Origin: Candidatus Methylophosphatis roskildensis
GTDB taxonomy: Bacteria > Pseudomonadota > Gammaproteobacteria > Burkholderiales > Rhodocyclaceae
Length of the DNA: 64,000 nt
Assembly: GCA_016708905.1 (NCBI GenBank)
Contig: JADJEV010000003.1
Span: 682,001 to 746,000 of the forward strand
Reading direction: 5' to 3'
In this document: positions 28,074 to 35,441 of the stretch, piece after piece
Layout: every line of letters begins with the position of its first letter
How positions within the stretch are numbered: the stretch's first letter is position 1
Program-made: the position numbers and the translations under genes
Notes under the pieces: model-generated
Database searches by the model: none
Told to the model about the DNA's origin: nothing
What the model saw: only the letters and a program-made list of their open reading frames with translations

Positions 28074-28559
28074 TCAGCCGAGCTTGCGAACCTCGGCCGC
28101 GAATTGCTGTGCGTCGATCTCGCCGCTGGCATAACGGCCGACCAGTTCGCTGTACGCCAGACCACGCCGCCAAGCCTCGGTTGCGGCAAGCCGATCCATG
28201 GTCCCATTGGCACGCTCGACGTACCCTTGAGTCAGGGCTTGTTCGAGCGCCTCGGCAGGCGAGCGATGGACTTGATGACGATGAAGCGCGTCGGCATCGA
28301 AGTACACGATGCGGCCCTGGCCCGATGAATCGGGTTCCTCGAGGATCGCGCAGTAGCGCGTTCCATTGGGCGCCTGATAGGCGAGTTCCACGCCAACCGC
28401 CGTGCCGCCATTCGATGCGATGACCTGCTCGGACAGCCGGCGCAGATCGTCGAGGCGCGTCCGCTCGGCCGTCAGGTGTGCCGCGAATGCCGATTTCTGC
28501 GGATCGGAAGCGACGTGATCGGCCCGCTGGGTCAGATACTCGATGCGATCAGAAAACAT
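28074..28559 (-). CDS. Unknown 161-residue mobile-element protein
   Basis: The start at 28559 is supported by AGGAG seven bases upstream. The protein has an N-terminal helix pair (MFSDRIEYLTQRADHVASD, FAAHLTAERTRLDDLRRLSEQV), a beta-like middle with ELAYQAPNGTRYCAIL and GRIVYFDADALHRHQ, and a helical C-terminus (WRRGLAYSELVGRYASGEID) that recalls short linker-type domains. No family was recognised. It lies downstream of a GC-rich leader and ahead of radC with the same orientation. Confidence 0.6.
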   Translation of the reverse strand: MFSDRIEYLTQRADHVASDPQKSAFAAHLTAERTRLDDLRRLSEQVIASNGGTAVGVELAYQAPNGTRYCAILEEPDSSGQGRIVYFDADALHRHQVHRSPAEALEQALTQGYVERANGTMDRLAATEAWRRGLAYSELVGRYASGEIDAQQFAAEVRKLG

Positions 28560-28640
28560 GATGATCTCCTGAATACCGAGGGCACCGACCCCCCGAGGGA
28601 TCAGCGCCCCTCGGGGAATTGTGAAAGGCCGGTTTCGGCC
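28560..28640 (-). promoter_or_regulatory. GC-rich leader with hairpins (leader 3 candidate)
   Basis: On the minus strand CCCCGAGGGGCGC is followed by TCCCTCGGGGGGTCGGTGCCC and then CAGGAG before the ATG. The strands can form CCCCGAGGG/CCCTCGGGG, or GAGGGGCGC can pair with GGTGCCCTC. The GGTCGGTGCCC segment echoes GATCGGTGTTCCC of leader 1, but there is no match for the 23-bp block. It could be a distant relative or an ordinary hairpin leader. The region 28641-29050 beyond it shows no gene. Confidence 0.4.
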
Positions 28641-29050
28641 TACTTCGGTGCAGTGCGTGCAAAACGATCCAGCGGCGACCGAGCATTGCTGCTCGGTGCT
28701 CGCCGATGCGGCCAGCCACGGCTTGAATATCGCGACGCAGTCCGGGTTGCTCTCGTCATTGAGTCGCGCCGCCCCCGATTCCGTTGCAACGAACAGGTAG
28801 ACGTCTTCCTGCAGGGCAGCTTCGCAGTACGCCGGATCGAGCCTGCGCCCGACATCGACGAACCGGCACGTATGCGCGTGACTGACGACACGGCAAGCGC
28901 ATGGTCCCTTTTGTCCGGATGCCGAGACACTGTCTGATTGCCAGCGGACATGAACCTGGCGCTGTCAATTGAAACGTCATTGGACCGATCCGAAGCCGGT
29001 GTTAGTATCCCTGCTCGGCAAGACCATCGAGCGAAGAAAGGGAATGGCCA

Positions 29051-29296
29051 ATGGCTAAGGGAACTGTCACGCGCATGTCGACCGGCAGCAGCGTGAAGCG
29101 GAAGAAGCCGACGCCGGCAAGCGCAAAGAAAGCGCTGGTTGCAGCACAACCGGAGCGCGTGGTACTCAACGTTGAAGTGAAGAAGACGACGCGGGCAGGC
29201 CTGAATCGGCTCAAGTTGCTCCTGGGAATGCCCAATCAGGCCGCGGTTCTCGACAAGCTGATTCGCGAAGGACTTGGGGCCGCGAAGGCGCGCTAG
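29051..29296 (+). CDS. Small ribbon-helix-helix-type DNA-binding protein
   Basis: An 81-residue protein with AAAGGG eight bases before the ATG. The first 30 residues are basic and disordered (SVKRKKPTPASAKKA), followed by a strand ERVVLNVEVKKTT and two helices (RAGLNRLKLLLGMPNQAAVLDKLIREGL). This is the order of ParG/CopG-like ribbon-helix-helix repressors with a flexible basic tail, used in plasmid partition or autoregulation. No ParA-type ATPase is adjacent, so a partition role is not supported. Confidence 0.6.
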   Translation: MAKGTVTRMSTGSSVKRKKPTPASAKKALVAAQPERVVLNVEVKKTTRAGLNRLKLLLGMPNQAAVLDKLIREGLGAAKAR

Positions 29297-29675
29297 AGCA
29301 CCAACTCATAGGTCATTGCGCAGTCTGCACGCCACTGTAGCGTGCCCAAGTGGCCTGGCGCTGTTCGTTCAAATGACCGAACTTGGACAGCCGTCCTTCC
29401 GCATGCGAGTTGTCCTCGCTTTCCAGCGTGTGAAGTCCACGTTCAATTCTCCGCCTGCTCGGACGGACTGCCCGGACGGCTGCACACTCCCCGGTGCGTG
29501 CCCTTCGCACCGGATCACTCACCGCAATTTGCATGATTCAGCTCCGACGATCTGCCGGCCGGCAGCGCTCTCGACCAGGACTTGGCAATGTCATCCGGCG
29601 TAATAGACTCCCACCGAAGACCTTGGGGCAGGCGGCCCTTTGACAACATCGTCGTAGAGGAGTCGGACGGACGAA
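29297..29675. other. Non-coding gap
   Basis: No gene or repeat supported. The promoter of the next small gene probably lies near the right end. Confidence 0.3.
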
Positions 29676-29885
29676 ATGCTCAAGTGTGGAAACCAGGTTC
29701 GACTGACACGCCGGGAAGTCGCGCGCTTCACGGAAATCACGGGCTTTGTGCCCGTGGACGTGAAGACGCGCGAGGACCTGGACGAGTATGTCGCCGAGTG
29801 CAAGAAGTACTACTGGGGTGTCTCGGACGACACGAAGTTTCTTCACTACCTGATTGACAGGGAACTTCAGGCGGCCTTGCGTTAG
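29676..29885 (+). CDS. Unknown 69-residue protein
   Basis: The frame reads MLKCGNQVRLTRREVARFTE then PVDVKTREDLDEYVAECKKYYWG and FLHYLIDRELQAALR, with good helix and strand balance and few rare codons. A GGACGGACGAA stretch before the ATG may serve as a weak ribosome-binding site. No family was recognised. The tail of a leftward frame (29737-30414) overlaps it on the other strand. Confidence 0.5.
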   Translation: MLKCGNQVRLTRREVARFTEITGFVPVDVKTREDLDEYVAECKKYYWGVSDDTKFLHYLIDRELQAALR

Positions 29886-30414
29886 CGGATCGTGGAAAAC
29901 GCCTCGGCGCCCTTGCCGTCGGGGGAACTTCGGGCGTTGCGCTGGTTGCCGCGTCGGACACTCCTGCAGGTTTTGGAAAGGCTTGTTTCGCTTGCGCGAA
30001 CTCACCTCTCTTCACCAACTTCCGAATCCTTCGTGTTGCAGGCTCGGATTTGGGCAATACAGTTGCAGGAGCTGGAACTTGGGGCATCAGCTCCACCGCC
30101 ACGTCACCACTACCCCGGAGGGCACGTATGACAACGCGGAGCGGAACGACGAGAACCAGATGCAAGGCCAGTTGCAGGAATGCCGCGATGCGTTGCGTGC
30201 GCACTCTGCGCGCCTCATGGGCACGTACCGTCTGCCGACAGCACAGATACAGACCCAGATGGGCCTTTCGCACTTCCGGCTCGCTGTCCAGGTACTCGAC
30301 CACTTCTGTGGCAGCGGTGGGATCGTGTTTGGTGCGATAGAGCGTATCCCAGGCGTGTTCTTCGCTCGTCCGCGCCTGGCGGGCTTTGTGCAGCGAGGGA
30401 ATCACAAGACTCAT
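29737..30414 (-). CDS. Putative membrane-anchored protein of unknown function
   Basis: The ATG at 30414 has GGAG eight bases upstream. The N-terminal 75 residues look like a soluble helical domain (YRTKHDPTAATEVVEYLDS, EVRKAHLGLYLCCRQTV). A membrane segment follows (IAAFLQLALHLVLVVPLRVV, about 79-98), then a Pro/Ala-rich tail. The last 50 codons lie opposite another candidate gene, so the true end may be earlier if a frameshift is present. It is divergent from the promoter and gene at 30481-30769. Confidence 0.45.
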   Translation of the reverse strand: MSLVIPSLHKARQARTSEEHAWDTLYRTKHDPTAATEVVEYLDSEPEVRKAHLGLYLCCRQTVRAHEARRVRTQRIAAFLQLALHLVLVVPLRVVIRALRGSGDVAVELMPQVPAPATVLPKSEPATRRIRKLVKRGEFAQAKQAFPKPAGVSDAATSATPEVPPTARAPRRFPRSANARPPEVPCQSGSEETSCRPRHPSSTSCTRRHTRPGPRASSRPRAQSP

Positions 30415-30480
30415 GTTGCAGTCTCCAAGAAAATGTGGAGACGGCTCTGCCCCAGGGGCAAAAAGCGGTCCCCACGGGGT

Positions 30481-30508
30481 TTGACGACGAGAAGAGTCGA
30501 ACTACACT
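30481..30508 (+). promoter_or_regulatory. Sigma-70-type promoter of the first 78-aa gene
   Basis: TTGACG (30481-30486), 16 bases, TACACT (30503-30508). The same pair with the same spacing recurs before the paralogue at 31047. A CCCCACGGGG-like element sits just upstream in both. Confidence 0.7.
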
Positions 30509-30532
30509 GGCGACTCAGGAGAGGAATTGACG

Positions 30533-30769
30533 ATGCTGACTTCCGGCCGCAGCTTGCGATTCAACCCTGCCGAAATCGATCGGCACGCTGCGATCGGCCT
30601 GGATTTCAGCCAAGTTCGCAGCGTTGACCAATTTGCACGCGCCGTTGAACTCTGGGCGCTGGTGATGGCCGAGGTCCGGCCGGACTTGGTCACGAAGCTC
30701 GAACGGATGCTTCGTAAGCGCGTGGCGGAGGACCAAACGGCCGCGACTGACTTCATGAAAAAACTCTAA
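30533..30769 (+). CDS. 78-residue unknown protein, copy 1 of a paralogue pair
   Basis: The start at ATG 30533 lines up with the start of copy 2 (LTSGRSLRFNPAEIDRH against LIAGNSLRLTSDEIEQH). Both continue with a VRS-D-(Q)(F/Y)ARAVE-WAL segment and end in a charged helix (VRPDLVTKLERMLRKRV). The protein is small, helical and without Cys. No family was recognised. Promoters are duplicated with the genes, so the unit was copied whole. The 277-base gap after it shows no gene. Confidence 0.65.
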   Translation: MLTSGRSLRFNPAEIDRHAAIGLDFSQVRSVDQFARAVELWALVMAEVRPDLVTKLERMLRKRVAEDQTAATDFMKKL

Positions 30770-30994
30770 ATATGGCAGCGGATAACACGACGCACGCCGG
30801 AGGCCGCGATTCGCGTCGTGTGATAAACGGGGGGCGCGCTGCCATCGAGAGAGAGTTAATGTGGGCTGCAGTCTATAACCTGCCGACATTCGACTCCCTC
30901 ATGAGGCAACTCGCGCCGTGCGCGAACGACGGCCGACTTTAGCTGTACTCCGGCGACCGCCGAGATCCCGGGAGCCCAAGCGGTTCCGCGGGGT

Positions 30995-31022
30995 TTGACG
31001 GCGATGCGAGCCGGATTACACT
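30995..31022 (+). promoter_or_regulatory. Sigma-70-type promoter of the second 78-aa gene
   Basis: TTGACG (30995-31000), 16 bases, TACACT (31017-31022), preceded by AAGCGGTTCCGCGGGGTT, a copy of the element before copy 1. The conservation of both boxes between the two copies supports them as functional. Confidence 0.7.
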
Positions 31023-31046
31023 AACGACTCAGGAAAGGAATCTGAG

Positions 31047-31283
31047 ATGCTGATTGCAGGCAACAGTTTGCGCTTGACGTCCGATGAGATTGAGCAACAT
31101 CGGGGCGTCGGTCTAAACGTCGAACATGTCCGAAGCCGTGACCAGTATGCGCGAGCCGTGGAAGTCTGGGCTTTGTGCCTGGCTGAAGTTCGGCCGGACG
31201 TTCTGCGCAAATTCGATGACATGCTGATCAAGGCGGTAGAGCAGAAGGGCGAGAGTATCCACCCGGTTCCGCCTACCGCCTAG
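31047..31283 (+). CDS. 78-residue unknown protein, copy 2 of a paralogue pair
   Basis: Aligned end to end with copy 1, roughly half of the positions are the same or similar, best in the middle (SRDQYARAVEVWALCLAEVRPD against SVDQFARAVELWALVMAEVRPD). AGGAAAGGAAT precedes the ATG. The C-terminus differs (GESIHPVPPTA). Retention of the WAL-AEVRPD core suggests selection on the protein. It converges on the leftward mini-gene pair at 31286. Confidence 0.65.
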   Translation: MLIAGNSLRLTSDEIEQHRGVGLNVEHVRSRDQYARAVEVWALCLAEVRPDVLRKFDDMLIKAVEQKGESIHPVPPTA

Positions 31284-31285
31284 AC

Positions 31286-31486
31286 TCAGACTCTTCGACC
31301 CTTCATGCGGTTTTCTTCCGCAATTCGGATCCACTTGTCGGCGAGCTCTTCCAGATAGTCCAGATCGCCAGCGTCGACTTCCCCGGTTGCTTTGAGCTGC
31401 TTGATAAGCTGCTTCACAAGCTGGGGATCTTCCCTTGCAAGCTGCAACGCGCGGGCAACTGCCCGCTTCGCTTCCCTGTCCGTCAT
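31286..31486 (-). CDS. 66-residue charged helical protein
   Basis: MTDREAKRAVARALQLARED then LVKQLIKQLKATGEVDAGDLDYLEELADKWIRIAEE: two or three amphipathic helices, strongly charged. The ATG overlaps the stop of the 32-residue frame before it (ATGA), so translation is coupled. No family was recognised. It looks like the small accessory proteins of plasmid operons. Confidence 0.55.
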   Translation of the reverse strand: MTDREAKRAVARALQLAREDPQLVKQLIKQLKATGEVDAGDLDYLEELADKWIRIAEENRMKGRRV

Positions 31487-31581
31487 GACGGCTTGCTCCA
31501 CGACCTGAGCAGGGCGGCGACAACGACCGGCGGTTTGGTTTTTCCCGTACCGCCAACCAACACACACTTGATGACTTGCAT
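31483..31581 (-). CDS. 32-residue mini-protein with P-loop-like text
   Basis: MQVIKCVLVGGTGKTKPPVV and a short tail. The beginning resembles ParA/TraL-type ATPases of plasmids (a hydrophobic strand then a G-G-x-GKT loop), but the frame ends 12 residues after the loop. The ribosome-binding site GGAGAGGAG and the conserved leader before it are intact. It may be a leader peptide coupled to the next gene or the stump of a lost ATPase. Confidence 0.45.
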   Translation of the reverse strand: MQVIKCVLVGGTGKTKPPVVVAALLRSWSKPS

Positions 31582-31920
31582 GGTGTTCTCCTCTCCAGAA
31601 ACGGAAAAAGGGGAACACCAGTCCCCCAAGGTCGGAGAAACAGTGTTCCCCGCTCGGGTGACAAGCGACGCCGGATGACGTCGCAAAAATGCAAAAGCCC
31701 TGTGGCAAAGCCGCAGGGCCTTCGCAACGACTGGAAGTGTTGAGCTTCCAATGAACCACAGCCGGGATCGTGAAATCCCGGCGTGATGACGCGCGACACG
31801 AAGGTCGCAAACCTCAGACTACCGACACTGCGTCTTGCGACGCTGAAACTCACAGTTGCTTGCGCAACGGGATCGCGCCAAGGCGATCCGACTCCAGGGC
31901 TGTTAACGCCAGCTGCGCCA
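31582..31920 (-). ncRNA. Structured leader RNA upstream of the mini-gene pair (leader 2)
   Basis: It contains the block shared with leader 1 (31896-31918), a hairpin GGATCGC/GCGATCC beside it, CATCCGGCGTCGC (also in leader 1), GGGGAACAC, then GGTGTTCCCC and finally GGAGAACACC at the ATG. GTGTTCCCC can pair fully with GGGGAACAC, or GGTGTTC with GAACACC at the ribosome-binding site. Compared with leader 1, the upstream strand changed from GGGAGCAC to GGGAACAC and still pairs. About 200 extra bases with further hairpins (CCGGGATTTC/GATCCCGG, CCCTGCGG/CCGCAGGG) separate the two conserved parts. Confidence 0.6.
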
Positions 31921-32278
31921 GATCGAAAAACTCGATCCGGACTTCATGTTGACTGCGTGAGCAGCTTCCATGAAGGCCGAGTAGGTACGAGTACCTACGA
32001 GAAAGCCATTGAAGTATTGCATGGCGATTTGTCGGTTTCAAGGCCGACTTGCATGCCCGCGTTGCTGTCGTGACGAATTGCTGGCGAATCACGGGGCGCT
32101 TCGGATTCTCGCGTCGAATCGGCGCGAGTTGAGTGCGTGTAAGCCGGCGTTATCGTGGTTCTGGAGCACCCGGAGAATGCGATCGACCGTTGCAATCATC
32201 CCGCCCCATCTGCTTCTCTAAATAAGGCCGATGAACCGTCTGACTTGTCACCGGGCTTGTTGATGCTGACGTGCTAGG

Positions 32279-32932
32279 TCAACCGAGCGCTTCCGCATCG
32301 AATATCTCCAATGGCGCCAGCCTGACCAGCTTTGCCGCCTCGTCCACTGACGCATTCAGCCAAGTCTCGACATCGCTGCGTTCGATCGGCACCACGCTAC
32401 GTTTGTCCTGCTGATCCGGCAGCAGCTTCGGATCCGGCTTGTGCATACGCGACATCAGCGGATGCCGATCGGCATTGAGCGTGAACATCGTGTAGCTTTC
32501 GACCATCTCGCCGGTCTCCTTGTCGAGCCAGGTGTTCCATAGGCCGGCCAGGCCCCACGGTTGGCCGTCGGCTCGGCCGAATTGCCACCACACATTCTTT
32601 CCAGTCTCCCAGCAGGGCTCATAGAACATCGAGGCCGGGATGATGCAGCGCTGGCCCCTGGCCCACGGCTGTTTGTAGGAGGCCTTCTGCGCCAGTTCCT
32701 CGAACCGGGCATTGTTGGTCGAATACCTGAGCTTCGCCGCCTTGGCAAACCAGGGAATCAACCCCCATTGCCCGACGACAAGCTCGGTATTGGATTCGCC
32801 GGGAATCGCGCGCAGGAACGGGCCGGCACTACGCGGGAAGACGTCCATGTCGCGCGGCCACGGATGACGGCGACTGATCTCCCAGTAGCGTTTCATGTCC
32901 CCTTCAGCCGGGGCGACGTAGCGATTGCACAT
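32279..32932 (-). CDS. yedK-like: SRAP-domain protein (HMCES/YedK), DNA-protein crosslink sensor
   Basis: A 217-residue SRAP protein starting MCNRY, so that after Met removal Cys2 is the N-terminal catalytic residue that crosslinks to abasic sites in single-stranded DNA. The matching residues are visible: Asn in YSTNNARFE, Glu in ASMFYEPCW and His in DRHPLMSRMH. The frame is open upstream but any earlier start would bury the Cys, so 32932 is certain. Copies on mobile elements are common and probably protect single-stranded DNA during transfer. It is divergent from an HNH lipoprotein gene 46 bases away. Confidence 0.92.
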   Translation of the reverse strand: MCNRYVAPAEGDMKRYWEISRRHPWPRDMDVFPRSAGPFLRAIPGESNTELVVGQWGLIPWFAKAAKLRYSTNNARFEELAQKASYKQPWARGQRCIIPASMFYEPCWETGKNVWWQFGRADGQPWGLAGLWNTWLDKETGEMVESYTMFTLNADRHPLMSRMHKPDPKLLPDQQDKRSVVPIERSDVETWLNASVDEAAKLVRLAPLEIFDAEALG

Positions 32933-32978
32933 GCCACGAGTATCATCGCCGGGCCCATGGTTCGCAAGCTGCCTCACG

Positions 32979-33467
32979 ATGAATCCGAACCAGCTACTAG
33001 TCCTCGCTCTGACGACAGCCCTCGTGGGCTGCGCCTCGGTCGCGCCGATCTCGGCTTCGCCAGAAGGGGCGAATCCATCCGTCAGCGAAGCACAGGTGCC
33101 CGCGCAGGCGCTGAACCCGGATGTGCGGCAGGGCACGATTCACCTGACGATCTGCCAGCCGGGCTATGCGGCCTCGGTCCGACCGTCGACCCTCTACACG
33201 AACGGCGTGAAGCTCAAGCTGCTCCGGGATCGCGGCCTGCCGGCATCCCGGGCACCGGAATTCGAACTCGACCATATGGTCGCACTCGCCCTGGGCGGGC
33301 ATCCGCGCAATCTCGTGAACCTGCAGCTGCAGCCTTGGGAAGGCGAAGACGGAGCGAAGAAGAAGGACCAGTTCAAGCGCAAGCTGCAAACCAAGGTCTG
33401 CGCCGGAGAGCTGTCCTTGGCCGAGGCGCAGCGGTGTCTGTTCTATTGGCGGACGGGTGCGCAATAG
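32979..33467 (+). CDS. HNH-nuclease-like lipoprotein
   Basis: A 162-residue protein from the ATG at 32979. A lipoprotein signal is clear: LLVLALTTALVGC with the lipobox Cys near residue 18. The C-terminal half has an HNH-type core: EFELDHMVALALGGHPRNLVNLQLQPW, matching the DH-(x)n-GG-(x)n-NL-x-x-Q pattern. No paired zinc cysteines are seen. Outer-membrane or periplasmic anchoring suggests it degrades incoming or extracellular DNA, as the secreted thermonuclease 2.5 kb further on would. Confidence 0.8.
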   Translation: MNPNQLLVLALTTALVGCASVAPISASPEGANPSVSEAQVPAQALNPDVRQGTIHLTICQPGYAASVRPSTLYTNGVKLKLLRDRGLPASRAPEFELDHMVALALGGHPRNLVNLQLQPWEGEDGAKKKDQFKRKLQTKVCAGELSLAEAQRCLFYWRTGAQ

Positions 33468-33648
33468 CGCGCAATTCGATGCCGCGCTGACGCACGCGGA
33501 GAAAGGGGCCGCTATCAGAGAAACTGCTGGATGCATAAGATCGGGCAGCAAGAGTCACTTACCGGCTCAAGACCTGCTCAGATGAACGGCTGGAATGTCA
33601 TTGCATAGCTGCCCCACGCGAACGATCCAGCGGAGGCAGCAGTTCGGC

Positions 33649-33841
33649 ATTATGTTGAGCTCCACATAATGCAGAGGATTTTTAGGTCGTCGGCCGCGGC
33701 GCACAGCGGCCGATGAGGGCACAGCGATGAGGCCGCGGTCGGCGAGCTAAAAATCCTCTGCACTGTCGGCAATGCCCATGGTTACGGGCTCTTCCGAACC
33801 GCGTCGCTGAAAGCTCAACATAATCGAGGCATCTACATAAT
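33649..33841. mobile_element. 193-bp non-autonomous element with RIT-like ends
   Basis: It begins with a near-palindrome ATTATGTTGAGCTCCACATA (33649-33670, 20 of 22 positions), holds a 30-bp inverted repeat (33671-33700 and 33732-33761, 27 matches, starting GCAGAGGATTTTTAG) and ends with CTCAACATAA then, 17 bases on, CATAAT (33814-33841). The RIT element at 21345 has the same plan: a palindrome at the left, and CTCGGCATAA with a second CATA unit 17 bases further at the right. It has no coding capacity. I infer a miniature derivative of a RIT-type element. Confidence 0.5.
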
Positions 33842-34070
33842 CGGCCTTTGCAGCCCTTCGAAGATAGAACCTTCGACGACCGGTTCCAACTCATGACCTG
33901 CCGGATACCACAGCATCGCAGCGAGCAATCGCTTCGTGGCTATTGAGTCGACCCTACAAAAGCCCGAAACCCTTATGAACAGGGGTATTTGGCGAAATTT
34001 CAGTGTCTTGGAACTCCCAGAAATTAGAATACTGGGCACCAAAACCTGAGGGAAATCGCGAGGCAAGTTG

Positions 34071-34200
34071 ATGGCGACCGACGATTTTTTTCGCGCCCGG
34101 CTGGACCAGATGATCGACCTGCGCCGCCCGCTGGCGGTACTGGCAAATCGGATGCCATGGGGGCAGATCGAGGCAGCGCTGGCGCCGGTGTTTGCGCGTT
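34071..34200 (+). pseudogene. 5' remnant of an IS5-family transposase
   Basis: MATDDFFRARLDQMIDLRRP then VLANRMPWGQIEAALAPVFAR is the typical start of IS5-type transposases. After about 43 residues the match ends and the sequence runs into a NERD-domain gene. The 110 bases upstream, with an AT-rich stretch, probably hold the left end of the lost element. Nothing else was found in 33842-34070. Confidence 0.75.
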
Positions 34201-35064
34201 CTGCTGCGCCTGAAAGCGTGGCGGCGCCGCGGCCGAAGGTCACCGCTCACATCCAAGCTCCTGCGAGGACCCGGCAATACGCTCCGAAGCGAGATAGACG
34301 ACGCCTCCGGCGATATCGCGGCTTACTTGAGCACACTGCTGTCGTTCCCCTTGTCGGTCCTTGGCATCCACCTGTCCCAGTCCTACCTTGCCGGAACGCC
34401 GGAGTCCACATTCCGCGTTTCCACCAGCGTCCTGGTGGTGCTTGGCGGGATCGCCTTCCTGGCCTACCGGCTCCATGGCTCTTCCCACCGCCGCTTCCAG
34501 CTACAGTGTGCGCTCGACGCCGAGATCGCCGTGGCCCAGGAACTGGACCAGCTCATGCGCCAGGGAGCCATCACGTTCCATGACTTTCCCGCCGAGCAGT
34601 TCAACATCGACCACGTCGTCGAAACCCGCGGCGGCGTGTTCGCTGTGGAGACCAAGAGTCGGCTCAAGCCCGACCGGGGAGGCGGCGCCGAAGACGCGAA
34701 GGTGATCTTCGACGGTCACGCACTGCTGTTCCCCGGCTGGCACGACACGACAACCCTGGAACAGGCGCGGCGACAGGCTGTCTGGCTCGGTCGGTGGCTG
34801 TCGCGCGCCGTCGGCAGCCCGGTCGAGGTCAGACCGGTGGTTGCCCTGCCGGGCTGGTACGTCGAGCGCCAGGCGAAATCCGATGTTCGCGTCATCAACG
34901 GACGTGAGGCGAAGTCTCTCCTGTCCGGCTGGCGCGGCGACCTGTTGTCGGACGAGACGATAACCCGCATCGCCCACCAGTTGGAGGAGCGCTGCCGCAA
35001 TGTCGAGCCGGTGCAATTCGGGCGCGCACGCAAGATTGGGCGCTTGGTGCCGGGGCGAGCGTAA
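34192..35064 (+). CDS. NERD-domain membrane protein, 5' end replaced by IS5 remnant
   Basis: From about 34243 the frame reads as a NERD protein: SKLLRGPGNTLRSEIDD, two membrane segments (LSTLLSFPLSVLGIHL and VSTSVLVVLGGIAFLAYRL) and the nuclease-related domain (ALDAEIAVAQELDQLM, AEQFNIDHVVETRGGVFAVETKSR, where D and ExK are the restriction-nuclease-like residues). The first codons come from the IS5 scrap and the only in-frame start there is a TTG at 34192, so the original start is lost. NERD proteins are predicted DNA-processing factors at the membrane. Activity is uncertain. Confidence 0.8.
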   Translation: MRVLLRLKAWRRRGRRSPLTSKLLRGPGNTLRSEIDDASGDIAAYLSTLLSFPLSVLGIHLSQSYLAGTPESTFRVSTSVLVVLGGIAFLAYRLHGSSHRRFQLQCALDAEIAVAQELDQLMRQGAITFHDFPAEQFNIDHVVETRGGVFAVETKSRLKPDRGGGAEDAKVIFDGHALLFPGWHDTTTLEQARRQAVWLGRWLSRAVGSPVEVRPVVALPGWYVERQAKSDVRVINGREAKSLLSGWRGDLLSDETITRIAHQLEERCRNVEPVQFGRARKIGRLVPGRA

Positions 35065-35092
35065 AGGACTTGCCAAGTTCGGAGATACGCTG

Positions 35093-35419
35093 ATGCGTCG
35101 ACTGATCATTCTCCTACTCATAGCCGTCGCCGGCTGGCAGGGCTACACCAGGTATCAGGGGCACCGTCTGGCGCAGGCTGACGAGTCAGCCGCCTCGGAA
35201 GGCGCTACGCCCGCCGAAGCCGCCGTGCCCGCAGCGTCCACCGTGCGCGACGAGCGCCCCGCCAGCGCACGGGCTTCACAATTCCGCTGTGACGGCCGCA
35301 CGCACTGTTCGCAGATGACTTCGTGCGAGGAGGCCACATTCTTCCTGCGGAACTGCCCGGACACGAAAATGGACGGAGACAACGACGGCATTCCCTGCGA
35401 ACGGCAGTGGTGCGGGTAA
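35093..35419 (+). CDS. Excalibur calcium-binding domain protein
   Basis: A 108-residue protein with GGAG nine bases before the ATG. One N-terminal membrane or signal segment (LIILLLIAVAGWQGY) is followed by an Ala/Pro-rich spacer and the Excalibur domain: CDGRTHCSQMTSCEEATFF, then CPDTKMDGDNDGIPCE. The DxDxDG loop binds calcium and the cysteines form disulphides. This domain is often fused to secreted nucleases; here a thermonuclease is encoded just downstream on the opposite strand, so the two may work together in the cell envelope. Confidence 0.85.
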   Translation: MRRLIILLLIAVAGWQGYTRYQGHRLAQADESAASEGATPAEAAVPAASTVRDERPASARASQFRCDGRTHCSQMTSCEEATFFLRNCPDTKMDGDNDGIPCERQWCG

Positions 35420-35441
35420 TCCGGCCCGAGATCTAGCCTGA

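Noticed and set aside
31850..32092. 80-codon minus-strand frame upstream of the mini-genes
   Set aside because: Its end overlaps the conserved leader block, which is shared at the DNA level with the radC leader in a different context; a structured RNA explains it better.
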